Origin: Polytrichum commune
Lineage: Eukaryota > Streptophyta > Polytrichopsida > Polytrichales > Polytrichaceae
DNA: 64,000 nt
Direction: 5' to 3'
Assembly (NCBI GenBank): GCA_950295325.1
Contig: OX485805.1
Span: forward strand, 2,606,501-2,670,500
The position numbers and the translations under genes are program-made. A model generated the notes under the pieces. That model made no database searches, was not told the origin of the DNA, and saw only the letters and a program-made list of their open reading frames with translations. Position 1 is the stretch's first letter; every line of letters begins with the position of its first letter. Shown in pieces: positions 22,160-33,175 of this stretch.

Positions 22160-22750
22160 TTGTGAATTGCCTTGGAAGGGCCAGATGAGGGGATAGATGA
22201 CATTATCAGTGACGTTGTCCCACTTTGGAAGAATGATAGTAAGTATCGTTTTTTGTATGCTAATCCCTCTTCTTATTTGAATTCTCCTAATACACAGAGT
22301 GTGAGTGATGTGTCTTGTTCGTTTGGGGCAGTTGATACTAACAACAGTGGTACGCAAATTTTGTGACTTTCAATACTAACCAGCCTTCAAATAATACTTG
22401 GACCCTTGGTGGATCTTGTATTTTTTGAAGGCTTCATCCTTGGCCCTAAGATGGTAGGGGCTTTGCAATTTCAACTCGTGCTAAGGATACTATTTAGACA
22501 AAAAAAGAAAGAATGAATGCCGACATTCTTTAACCTTAAACACTTGAAAAAAAGAAGGGAATGAATGACACTGAAACTTAAAGGGAAAAAAATGGGGAGG
22601 AAATAAACATCCACCACCAAAATACAAAACCAGTCCCATTTTAGACATTTAGGAATTTAGATAAATGAAAAAAAGAAATGTCGGCTAATTGCCTAAATAC
22701 ATTAGGAAATTGGGGATATCAAGCGATAAAATTTGCACTCTCTAGGCCCA
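22160..22750. other. unassigned spacer
   Basis: A 64-codon plus-strand frame (22172-22366) has normal amino-acid texture, but no family or splice context is recognised. The rest is A-rich. Confidence 0.3.
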
Positions 22751-22753
22751 CTT

Positions 22754-23297
22754 CCGGGCAATGATCGGGGAGATTTTTAGGCATAATCGGTTGAGATCCT
22801 AGTGTTTGCAAGTCCAACCAATTACATGTTGACATCCTCCGGTTTTCCTTTGTTAAATTGGGGTATATTCCATAGATTCCTCTAAAATGATCGATAATTT
22901 GGCTGTAGTCTTGAACTTCAACCAATTATTTTTCAAACTCAACTAGTTCATTTGTAACTAACTGCCGGTTCTCCCCGATCATTGCTTCCGGGTAAAAATT
23001 GAAAAATCCAAGCCACCTCCTAGAAGCTAGGAAATTATCCGTTTTCTCTACGGAACTCCCCGGACCAATGATCGGGGAGAACCGGCAGTTAGTTACAAAT
23101 GAACCGGTTGAGTTTGAGAAATAACCGGTTGAAGTTCAAGACTGCAGGAAAATTACCGATCATTTTCTAGGAATTTATAGAATATACCCCAATTTCATAA
23201 AGGAAAAACGGAGGATGTCAACATGTAACCGGTTGGACTTGCAAACACTAGGATCTCAACCGGTTATGCCCAAAAATCTCCCCGATCACTGCCCCGG
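22754..23297. mobile_element. pair of about 240-bp MITEs facing each other (long hairpin)
   Basis: Arms 22754-22992 and 23058-23297 are reverse complements separated by about 65 bp. Each arm itself starts and ends with inverted copies of CCGGGCAATGATCGGGGAGA-like sequence, so each arm can be read as a complete MITE. Internal markers are CAACCGGTT/AACCGGTT, GTAACTAACTGCCGG and ATTCCATAGATTCCTCT. Related copies occur at 48480-49145 and 50985-51515, with a fragment near 21740. The transposase family that moves it is unknown. Confidence 0.75.
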
Positions 23298-23399
23298 ACT
23301 CTGGTGTCTTCATGTCCAAACGAGGATTGTGAGGAAAGTCAAAAGATGCCATATATTCTTCTCTTCCTTTGGAGAGCCAGAAATCAAAGTCTGTATATG

Positions 23400-25545
23400 A
23401 CAATGTTGGTGACACATTGAGCTCGTATGAGTGAGCGGCCTACCCTCGTTTTATGGTTCCTGTACTTCTGACTTGGAAAAAAGCATAGTACACTGTTTGT
23501 AGTGTTCTACTCTAAACTCCGTAACATCAGCCTCCTTAACGTCACTCCCTCTCTTAGATCCCGAAAGCCTAGGGTACGGATGTTCTTGTTTACACCACAC
23601 TGTCGTCATTGTAATTATTAGTCATTATTGAACTTTCGACTTTGTGTTATTTTATGATGTCACATTCTACATTAATTCTCTTTTACCACGCATCTTTTAA
23701 CACTACATAACTTCTTAATATCATGTGTATTGTGGTTGCCACAAGCATGGTGTTACAGAGTTTATGGTGTATGCAACGTAATAGTGTCACTTATCTATTT
23801 TGAGGCGTATGCTAGGTTACACTTAGAATCAACAACTTCATTAGTGTCTTCTCGTGACACTTGGAATTCAAGTGCGTTTATTACACTAAATATACCGATT
23901 AGTGAGTGTAAGAAATTATTGAAGGTGATAGGAAATCCCTTTACATTATGAATTAGTGCCACCAAAAGATCCAGGAAGCAATGCTCATCTAATTAATTGG
24001 CATTATTTGCTCAAAGTACCAGCACTTGGCACTAATCACTAAAAGTATTGGCACTTGGGACTATTCATTGACAAGCATGTGGCACGCACTAATCACAAGC
24101 ATGCACTAACTTTCTTGAAATTCATGGTAAATGAGCATAAAATTTACCATAGTTATGAACTTAATGTCGCTCAGTTACAACGTCAGTCCTCGATAACTTT
24201 GAGATTTGGCTAGATTGTGCGTGTGACTTGAATTAATACTACCCTCACTAATCTAGTAACATGCACCTCAACAAGGTGGAATTCCGCTTAACAAGTTGTT
24301 TTTGCCACTATTAAGTCAATGACGGATGAATTTGTTGGATGAAAATCAACAGAAATAAAGTCTTTCGATGGATATCTAAGGCAAATAGACAATGAACGAA
24401 ACTACATCGAGTCAAATGAAATTTATAGTGAGGTGCAAATGAAGGAAATGAATCACCTCCTCTTCACCTATGTTCGGGGAAAACCGACGGCTAGTTCATT
24501 ATCAGCCGATGGATTTCCCCTCATGGCCGGTCCAAATTTCCAACCATCGGATGGCAATCCAACTGTAATTTCAATCCTCCGGCAATTAGCCGATGGACCA
24601 GAAAATGTCCCGGAAATGTAGCCGATTCTTCTTATGAGTTATTGGATTTCAACCGGAAGCATCCAAAGCGCTATTTGTCTGGGGCATCTGATGATGCACT
24701 TGAGGAAGTACCCTAAACCTTAAACTTTTTGAATTATGCAACCTTTCCATGACCAAATCCAATTGCTTCTATGAAGAATTGGGGGACCCTTGGCCTTCAA
24801 GCGGTGAAGGCATTGCTAGGTTCAATTCCTGCCAAGGATATTAACTCTTCAAATTAAAAGTTTTGAACATGCCTTTCTTTTCACTTATTCAAGATTTTGT
24901 ACTAAGAAATGATTTCTAATAACTTTTCATACATTTTTTAAACAATTAGTGCCGATATGAATTCCATTTAATCGGATATTGGCCAATGAAAATATGCAAA
25001 TATAGGCAATTGGCCGATTGATTTTACAAAAGACTGGCTCTTGCTGATGTAAATTGGGAAAAAATCCGACCCTTCGTAGCAACTACCGGCAATTAGCCAC
25101 TAAGGCTTCAAAAACTTCCCGAACTCTGCTCTCCACTCGCCAAGGAATTTGTACGACTCTTAAACAACAGCCTTTGGGATGAAGAACGAATATTATCTGG
25201 TCAAACTGCGTCAGATGGTTAGCCACAAGTACATTAAGACAAAACAAATTGAGATCCCAAGAAAACTACAAGCCACGTGAAGAGGGCCGCCATAGCCAAA
25301 AAATATATATATTTCTTTCTTTCTTTGTCCTGACATAACACATGTAAGAAACGAAAGTTGAAGAAATAGGAGGTGAAGAGGTTGAAGTTGAAACCATTTT
25401 TAAAAGAGTTGCTTCAAGCTACAAAAGTCCATAACAATATTCAAATCCATAACAATGTTCTGTGGGAGTGACAATATTCCACGTGGTATTCCCGGATATT
25501 CCCCACATTCACTCTTGTGTCAAATTCATTCCCTCGTATGTTTTC
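23400..25545. other. repeat-derived DNA, no gene
   Basis: About 23640-24320 shares scattered blocks with 39190-39760 in the same orientation (AAAAGATC-AGG, TTGGCATTATT, CTTGAAAT, CACTAATCT), suggesting an old common repeat. From 24480 to 25110 the words GCCGATGG and GGCAATTAGCC recur in both orientations, perhaps a decayed inverted-repeat element. No coding sequence is recognised. Confidence 0.4.
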
Positions 25546-25551
25546 TCAAGT

Positions 25552-25693
25552 AGTTCACTTAGTGCATTTTAAAAATGACGTGCGGCTACGTATAGGGAGG
25601 ATTAAATTCATTTGACATAAATTTTATAAAAGAATTCCAAATAATGAAGGGTCCATTGAAAGTAGACAATCCCATTACAAGTAAGGTAGATAC
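25552..25693 (-). repeat. partial copy of the hAT-like MITE, cut by CACTA insertion
   Basis: Starts CACTTAGTGCATTTTAAAAA and matches the reverse complement of the right part of the element at 28493-29128, through CCAAATAATGAAGG and GTAGACAATCCCATTA. It stops exactly where the CACTA terminus begins at 25694. Confidence 0.7.
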
Positions 25694-28050
25694 CACTACA
25701 ACAAAGCATGTCTTTTATTCCAACACCCACTTCACTACATGTCTTTTGTTATTATTAACAATGAATTGGTGAAATGGTCGTTGCCCACCTTTATTCATGG
25801 TAAGTCCGAGTTAGCTTTGTAGTGAAATGTTAGTGAAGTGGGACTTAAATTCACTTGGGAACACATTTGAGAACGTCTTTGGGAACATCTTTCAGAACGT
25901 GTATGACTATGGATAGTGAAATGATAGATTTTGTATAGTCAATTCAAACATGTCATATGTTTCCGGATCAAAAAAAAATTCCCATTTGTAATGGATTAAT
26001 AATGAATTGTACAAATGAATACACAATATGGCATGTCTAAGTACTAAGCGCATTCTAATTTAATCTAGTAGAGTATTTTCCTTCAATTCCAATTTCACCG
26101 TCATCTTTGTAAGATGGTTCATCTTCATCTGGTTCAAAGCTACAACCACTTGATCACTGCTTAAAACCATAACCTCATCTAATTTTGGATCAGTTGGTGT
26201 TGCATCATTGTCCAATAATTGTGGTAATAATGCACAATGCTCTTCAACATTGTCTAAGGATAGGCATGCTATGTCTGGCATGGAGTCTTTGCCAAAAATA
26301 ACTTTTGCTCCCATTGGCTCTTATCAAAGAACCATCTTTCATCCAAGATTGTTCAAGTCATCCGCAAAGAAAATTTGTTCAACATAGAGTGGAAATACAA
26401 AAGATTATGCCAATAATGGCACGAATTTATCGAACTTCATGAGGCTAAAACCTTAATCATCTCGCTTCATAGTAGCATTTTGCCCAACCATGTTTGTCAT
26501 CACCCAATTACAATACAATACAATCAACTCATACCGACCATAGTCCACAGCCAATATAACATCCACTCATCCAACAAACTCCAAGTTTGCTGCCTTCAAG
26601 TTTTTGTTACATACATTTGAGCGACAATGTTGAGAGAATGTGGCGGCCACATCACAGTTGACCGTTGTTAAAGTCCCTTCTACACTACACACATGAATAT
26701 GATTTCCAAAATCATACATGGAGTGGTACAATGTTGTTTGGCTAGAAGGTGGAAGAAATAAAACGAACATCATCGTCAATCTCTCGACATGCTTGTCAGC
26801 ACTTGAAACCTTTGATTTGAACCATTTGGGAAAATATTGATCTTGGAGATTTTCCAAGTATACAATCTTGCCACCTTGTTTTCTTCTTCGAAAGTCTTCA
26901 CGATCCAATTTGCATTGTGTCATAATAGTAGTGTCATGTCTATAAAATTAAATAATTTTTTGATGTATTTGATATTTAAAAAATACGTACACACTAAATA
27001 TTAATAAGTGGCTTGTATTAGTGACATACATTGTTTTATATCACTAACCAAATTCATTGTCAATTAACATAACAAAAAACATGGTTTCAGTTTATTAGTG
27101 CCAAAATTTTATTTACAAATGTCAGTGTATTCTACATTTGGGATGAAGTTGCTTACTTTCTCCATGATTCTAGGGGAGTCATATTATTCACCACAAATTC
27201 ATATATCCAATCGCGTAACTCATGTATTAGTATCATCAATTGTTCAACACCTTTAAGTATTTCATTGTTCATTGCAAGATTTTCCTTATCATTTCATACC
27301 CTACAACTTGTAATGATATATGTTTACATGTACTCCGTGTAAAAGCCAAGAGCTTCATCTATGACATATCCTTCAACCATACTTGCTTCAGGTCTTACGC
27401 GATTTCGAACATAGTCTTCAATGTCTTCAATTACCTTTCCATAAAATACATCCAACAAGCATGTATGGGCCTACAAATATCTAATTTTTAACTAAGTGCA
27501 CCAACAAGTGAGTCATCATGTCAAAAAATGCCGGCGGAAACACTTTTTAAAGCATGTACAAGGTGATGGCCGTATTCTCTCATAATTCAATCATTTATGA
27601 TGAATCTATGGTTTAAATATCCGACTTGGAATAATACACATACGGACCTCCTTTCGACATGATTGTGCATACACAAAGGGACAATATTTGTTGCATAAGG
27701 ACATGGTAGTCATGGGATTTCAATCCTTTGAGGCTCCATTTCACATGATTTTTTTTTCACAATTGACCAACATAATAAGTTGGAGTTTTTAATTGTCACA
27801 TGACATATACCTCATTCTTTTTCTTTGTGAGCATATATGAGGTTTGCGGCAAAGTCAAGCTTCTTGGTTTTCCCCCGGTATGGGCCACAAATACAGCTGT
27901 ATGTTGGTTTCTTTCAAGTCCATACGAACCTTCAGTGTATCATTCTCCCCAGATATGATTTTCATGAGACTTTTTGTTGCATTTTTCTTACAATGTATTG
28001 CGTATAAATAGGCTATGTTCCACCAAAATATATTATTTTAGCTATAGATG
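25694..28050 (-). mobile_element. CACTA (En/Spm) transposon remnant
   Basis: The left edge at 25694 reads CACTACAACAAA, the canonical CACTA terminus. Inside, on the minus strand, are pieces of the large TNP2-type transposase. I could not find the matching right terminus; the far end is lost, or replaced near 28.05-28.49 kb. Confidence 0.75.
26567..28010 (-). pseudogene. fragments of CACTA TNP2-type transposase
   Basis: Read on the minus strand from about 28000 down: a DLKETNIQLYLWP segment matching the DLxxMGIRxxLHL region; then, after several stops, NRVRPEASMVEGYVIDEALG, matching the RPEGSIAEGYxxEE signature; then an open 118-codon piece (26567-26923) with YFPKWFKSKV and a truncated C-terminal domain. 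Numerous stops and shifts separate the pieces. The 84-codon acidic frame at 26060-26314 may be the remaining C-terminus. TNP2 proteins normally carry the DDE domain upstream of these regions; that part is absent. Confidence 0.7.
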
Positions 28051-28484
28051 CACATCAAATAAAAGATGATAAATTTTCACATAATGTTACAATACATATA
28101 ACCCATTATGACTATACAACTACATAGATTTATTTGCTTCCATAATCACTACATATATAAGTATTGGAATATTAGCATAACAACAATTATATATGTTTAA
28201 TTATTTTTAATAGTCATGGTATAGATTTACTTTGATACTAACACTAAAAATATCATTTACTATAAAACTAGTGATGTTCAACTGAAACCCATAAGATATG
28301 GCCAATAATTGCAATATAAGTTTACAAGTTGTACCTTCCAATATAATAATACAAAGAGGGTGTTCTTCCTCTTTACTCCATGCTCATGTATTGGATACAA
28401 CTTGTCTCCTTTATTTTCGGTTGACTCTACCAACAAGTTTTGTCTTTGTTTTGCAAATAACGTGGAAGCAAGACTTGCAAGGGT

Positions 28485-28492
28485 GCTCAATG
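28485..28492. repeat. 8-bp target-site duplication GCTCAATG (left)
   Basis: Identical to 29129-29136, on the far side of the element at 28493-29128. An 8-bp duplication is characteristic of hAT elements. Confidence 0.85.
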
Positions 28493-29128
28493 CACGGGTA
28501 GATCACTTTAAGGCATTTTTGTGCACCACGTGCGGCTGGGGGTTTTTTGTTTTGGGGCTATTTACCTTCAAGGGTTGAATTAAAGCCTCCCTATAATTAC
28601 TTAGATTTCAAAAATGGCCCATTTGTTTGCACCCTTCCATTTCTTATATTGTCCAAGTCACTGCAATTCTTTGTACTCTATATTCCTTTTAAGTAATAAA
28701 AGCTAATCTACTTCCTAACGCAATTGACGAGTGTTGAGGGAAAGCTTGAAAACAAGAAAGGGTGCAAACAATTATATCATTGCAAACAGAGTTATGAAGA
28801 AAACACATAGGAGACCATAGCAAAGTAATACCATTGCAAACACTATTATGATGAAAACACATAGGAGATGCCAACACAAATACCATAGCGGTCATTACCA
28901 TACTAAACATACCTTCTAGGATCCTTATCTTCAGCCCCTATATTAATTTTACAAAAAAATAATGGCCCACGTTTTATGTCCATCTAACTTACTTATAATG
29001 GGATTGTCTACATTTAATGGCCCCTTCATTATTTGGAATTCCTTTATAATTTTTATTTCAAATGATTTTAATCCTCTCTATATTATGCCGCACGTCGTTT
29101 TTAAAATGCACTAAGTGATCTACCCGTG
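28493..29128. mobile_element. hAT-like MITE, 636 bp, with 8-bp target duplication
   Basis: Ends are inverted repeats starting CACGGGTAGATCACTT, flanked by perfect GCTCAATG duplications. There is no coding capacity. A longer diverged copy lies at about 53030-53735 and a partial one at 25552-25693, so the family is repeated in this region. Confidence 0.85.
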
Positions 29129-29213
29129 GCTCAATGTTCTTCTTGTCCGTCAAAGCTAGCTTTCAATCGTCTGTATGGATGGTGCATTGTCAAATAACGA
29201 CGATGACTGAGTG

Positions 29214-29935
29214 AGGGCCACTCAAACCGCTTGCGGTTCAAATTAAGGCTCACGGTCCATTAAAAATGGAAGTCAACTGTTAGGAATTAGACTAATATGT
29301 GTTAATTAACATTCTTAAGATAATTTGACAATTAGGTGGCAACCCCAATGTTGGATCTTCATGCAATAACTGTTTGTTCTTCAATAAAAGCATGAGCGCG
29401 AAAGATATGAAAGACATGGACGATACAATAATAGCATTTTAAGGGCACAGCTAGAGGATCCTTCTAATGACATCTACATGCTCTCTCATTCGGAGGTGGT
29501 TGAAGGACATGGTTAAAAGTATAGCAAGAATAATGTTTCATCAACTCTAGTGGATGTGGACAATAGATTTTACAAAAGAACTCACAAGTGAGATGGAAGG
29601 TGAGAATTTTCCATATATATTAATAGGATGGTTTCATATAAGGCATGATCTTTGTCATTATGAACTCCGTCATTTAGAGTTGTTTTTGTTAATTGTGAGC
29701 CACCCAAACCGCTCGTGGTTGAGTTAAGGCTCACAGTCTATTAAAAATTAATAATTTGTTAGGAGAAATTAACATATAAGTGGCAACCAAAGTTTAAGAC
29801 ATCTACTTGTAAATGCTAGCATAAGAGACTGATGTTAGGTCTACACCAACCCGGGTTTGAATCCAATTGGTTGCATTGACTGGTGTTGTCCTGTAATGAA
29901 CTAGTGGTAATAACATGAAGTAATTTATAGGCGGA
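29214..29935 (+). repeat. two related direct repeats with tRNA-like promoter boxes
   Basis: Blocks at about 29214-29345 and 29694-29805 share CCAAACCGCT-CG-GGTT, TAAGGCTCAC-GTC-ATTAAAAAT and GTGGCAACC. Just after the second, TAGCATAAGAG (29818) matches the pol III A-box consensus, and GGTTTGAATCC about 25 bp further on matches a B box except for one base. A tRNA-derived SINE is possible, but no 3' tail or target duplication was identified. Confidence 0.35.
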
Positions 29936-29942
29936 TACAATT

Positions 29943-30076
29943 AAGACCGTACTTTACAGCCTACAAGCTAAACCAATCCTACAAGTAAGACTTGACCATT
30001 ATACAAGTAAGACTTTCAGTAGTCATCCAATATGCATACAAGTAAGACCGTACTTTACAACCTACAAGCTAAACCA
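29943..30076 (+). repeat. 100-bp tandem duplication
   Basis: AAGACCGTACTTTACAGCC (29943) recurs as AAGACCGTACTTTACAACC (30042), each followed by TACAAGCTAAACCA. ACAAGTAAGAC is also repeated between them. Confidence 0.75.
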
Positions 30077-30079
30077 TAT

Positions 30080-33000
30080 CTCTTGGCACCAAAACTATAT
30101 TTAAATATACATTCAGAAAATATAAAGCCCAAAGTTCTTATATACTCCAAGGTCATCAATTAAAGCATTTAGTATTGATTATTCATGTGACATACCTACA
30201 CCCTATTCTCTTAACCTTTAACCCTAGCCATCAAACCCTTAAATCTCATCATTTATAGCCATAACATATAAGCCTACAACTTAACATAATAAGAGAATAA
30301 GAAATATATTAAAATATGACCTAATTAAAGTTTAAACCCCATAAACATACAAATATTGATTTTGGCAATTATTAAAGAATCCATAATAAATCAAGTATTG
30401 ATTCATTTGATATCTATAAAATGATTGATTTGAAATTCAAAAAGATTTCATAAAATTATGTTACACTAAAATCATGCCCTAAACCCTCTACTATGTATAT
30501 TAGGGATGAAAACTTAAATCCTTAAACCAATAGTCTAATGTATTTATGAAGGTTTAATATTTTAGAATGGCCAATCCAAAGGTCCAAAACAATAGGCTAA
30601 ATTTAAATCATACATGCATATTGCATGACTATTGATTGAAAGTCATATTTGTAATGTATGAGATTATATATGTTTTTACATTTTATTCAATATTGGAGAT
30701 ATGTATCACACATATAAATCTAGGAAGTGAATGCTAAACTTTAAGTCTTATGCATGAATCTAAAACATTAAATAAAACCATATCGGCTCCTATACAACTT
30801 TAATTCTACAATAATATGATGAAAGAATCAAACATCTTACTACAAGTTATAAGCCCCTACGGTATCTTATGTATGATTATGACTTCACGGCGCCCTATGC
30901 TCGCGTCATGATCACCTCTGGTACTCTAAGTATTAGTATAACTCTATAACACCCCTTCATATAATATTAATTTTGTGAACTTATCCCTCACATATATGTC
31001 TAATATATTAGACTTAATGTGTGACTTACTATAATTTACTCATGGGTAATGATATTAGATGAAAAAATATGACCTACTTATAATTCATGATAAATGCTAG
31101 ACTTATTGTGGCAACTAACTTGAGTCTAGTATTTACTTGGTCAAATAAAAAATTATAGTCCAAAGGTACAAGATAATAACCAAATCCTATTAATTTGATG
31201 AGAATTTAATTTATCATTATATATCATGACTTTATCATGTGATTGTAACTCCATGATACCCTAGATAATGTATTAGATGCTTGAAATTTATTTTATATAT
31301 ATATAAAACTCACTTCTGGGTCCGAAATAATTACATTTAAATTTTAGAGGATTCCAATATACCCTTAACTATAAAAAATTTTATTAATCATTGTCAAAAA
31401 AGTACATTAAAATATATTTATCTATTCAAATTCTAACAAAGAAATGTAATTGTACTTGTCCAAATTGATCAAACCTATAATGTCATCTAATTTTTATCAC
31501 CCCTTAAAATTAGACTCCATAGCAATTTGATATGAGGTGAGGCTCAAGAAAAAATGGTAGGGGTTCAAGAAACTAGAGTTCTAAGAGCAAGGGTTTTCAA
31601 ACAGGTTACAAGAAACATTGACACATTTGGCCCACATGGGGGCAACCTCTGTAACCATTTGTGACTTTGTAACTCTAAGCCCTATCTTCACCCTAAACCT
31701 TGAATCCTTTAGGTCACAAACTAATATACGTCCTACATATATCTCCACTAACTAGTGAAATATGTTTACATGTGTCTATACTAAGAGGACCCTAGTATAT
31801 TATTGCAAGACATGGTAAAATAATGTAGTAATAAATTCAATATGCATATTAATTTTTAAAAAATTATATGCGTTCAATTCACAGAGTAATGTGCATACAA
31901 CTCATTTCCTACTTTTATAACCTTTAAAATAAATGTATTAAAAAAATCCCATTTATTCATGTTATGAGGTTTTGGAAGCAGGATATACTTCCACACTACA
32001 TTATTAAAAACATTTATGCCCTATTGAGCTACATAACATTAAGTAGCAATGCTAGGAGCATTCTCTTTAAGGACCTGCAATATTACCTCAACAAGAAGGA
32101 AAATAACTTACAAAGCAATGTTGAATGGATGGATAAGTAATAAAAGATAATAATTTCATAAAGGTATCAAAGAGGTTTTCAATATGGGTGTCGAGAGACT
32201 TTTCCCAAAAATGCAACTAAATTTTTGACCTCACCAGCTTTTCCCTTGCTTTATAGTTATTTAATATATTTGTTTAGATCGTAATATAGCCTAGATTATA
32301 AAATCTTTACCACCACTTGGCATTAGTTTTGTTTTAGAAATTAACATAATTAATTCTAAGCATTGAAAATAACTATCCATATAGATTAAAAATAGCCTAA
32401 ATAAAATTCAAAAGTAGTGCTACATTTACTCTTGAAAGAACATCAAACCAACACGCGCCAGTTTGATGCTCATTTGAGAATGTCATTCCGGGCTTGGTAC
32501 TTAATATTATATATTAATAAAATTAATCCTACAATATCGTCCATCTCCACATTCTTATTTATGTACACATCAACCTCAGCTTTAAGGACATAACTTTTGA
32601 AGCAAGGTACAAGACTTATCTGGGGGCATTCACGGTTGGGGTACTACTTTTGGGTGTCTAACGGTTAAAGGACTAAATTAGATAACTTTACATAGTTGGT
32701 GTGCTTATATTTATATTGTGAAGCATATTTTGGATCATACCTACATTTAATATTCCATATTGAATACACTGACAAAAAACACTATATTCGTTAATTGGAG
32801 ACTTTGGAAAGTCTCAAAATAAAATTTGCCCATAGTTTGGGATGCCAATATTGTGAGCATACGGAACATTGGAAACATAAGGAACATGATGGTTTATGAA
32901 TTCGCACGTGAAGAATATTCACATTACTAATAATAGAAAGACCTTGAATTATAATGAAAACATGAATTACGTGTGGAAAATAACAATTGAATCTAAAAAA

Positions 33001-33170
33001 CAAATGGTTTTATATTATTATAAAGTTTAGGGTGCGCATCCCATATAAAAGGTCTTATGAAATTGGATGGCACATCCCAAACGTATGCCACAATTGAATG
33101 TAACTACTTTACTAAGTCTATTAAAAACCAAGTCTACTAAGTGCCCATGTTTTTCACCATTAATTTCCAC
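30080..33170. other. 3 kb of A+T-rich DNA without genes
   Basis: Open frames barely exceed random expectation, no splice-consistent coding exons are seen, and no repeat pair was found. Could be spacer or very old transposon DNA. Confidence 0.5.
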
Positions 33171-33175
33171 CTATA

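Noticed and set aside
25552-29128. One large element bounded by the inverted CACTTAGTGCATTTT copies
   Set aside because: The right copy belongs to a complete 636-bp MITE with its own 8-bp duplication, and the left copy is a separate fragment interrupted by a CACTA terminus.
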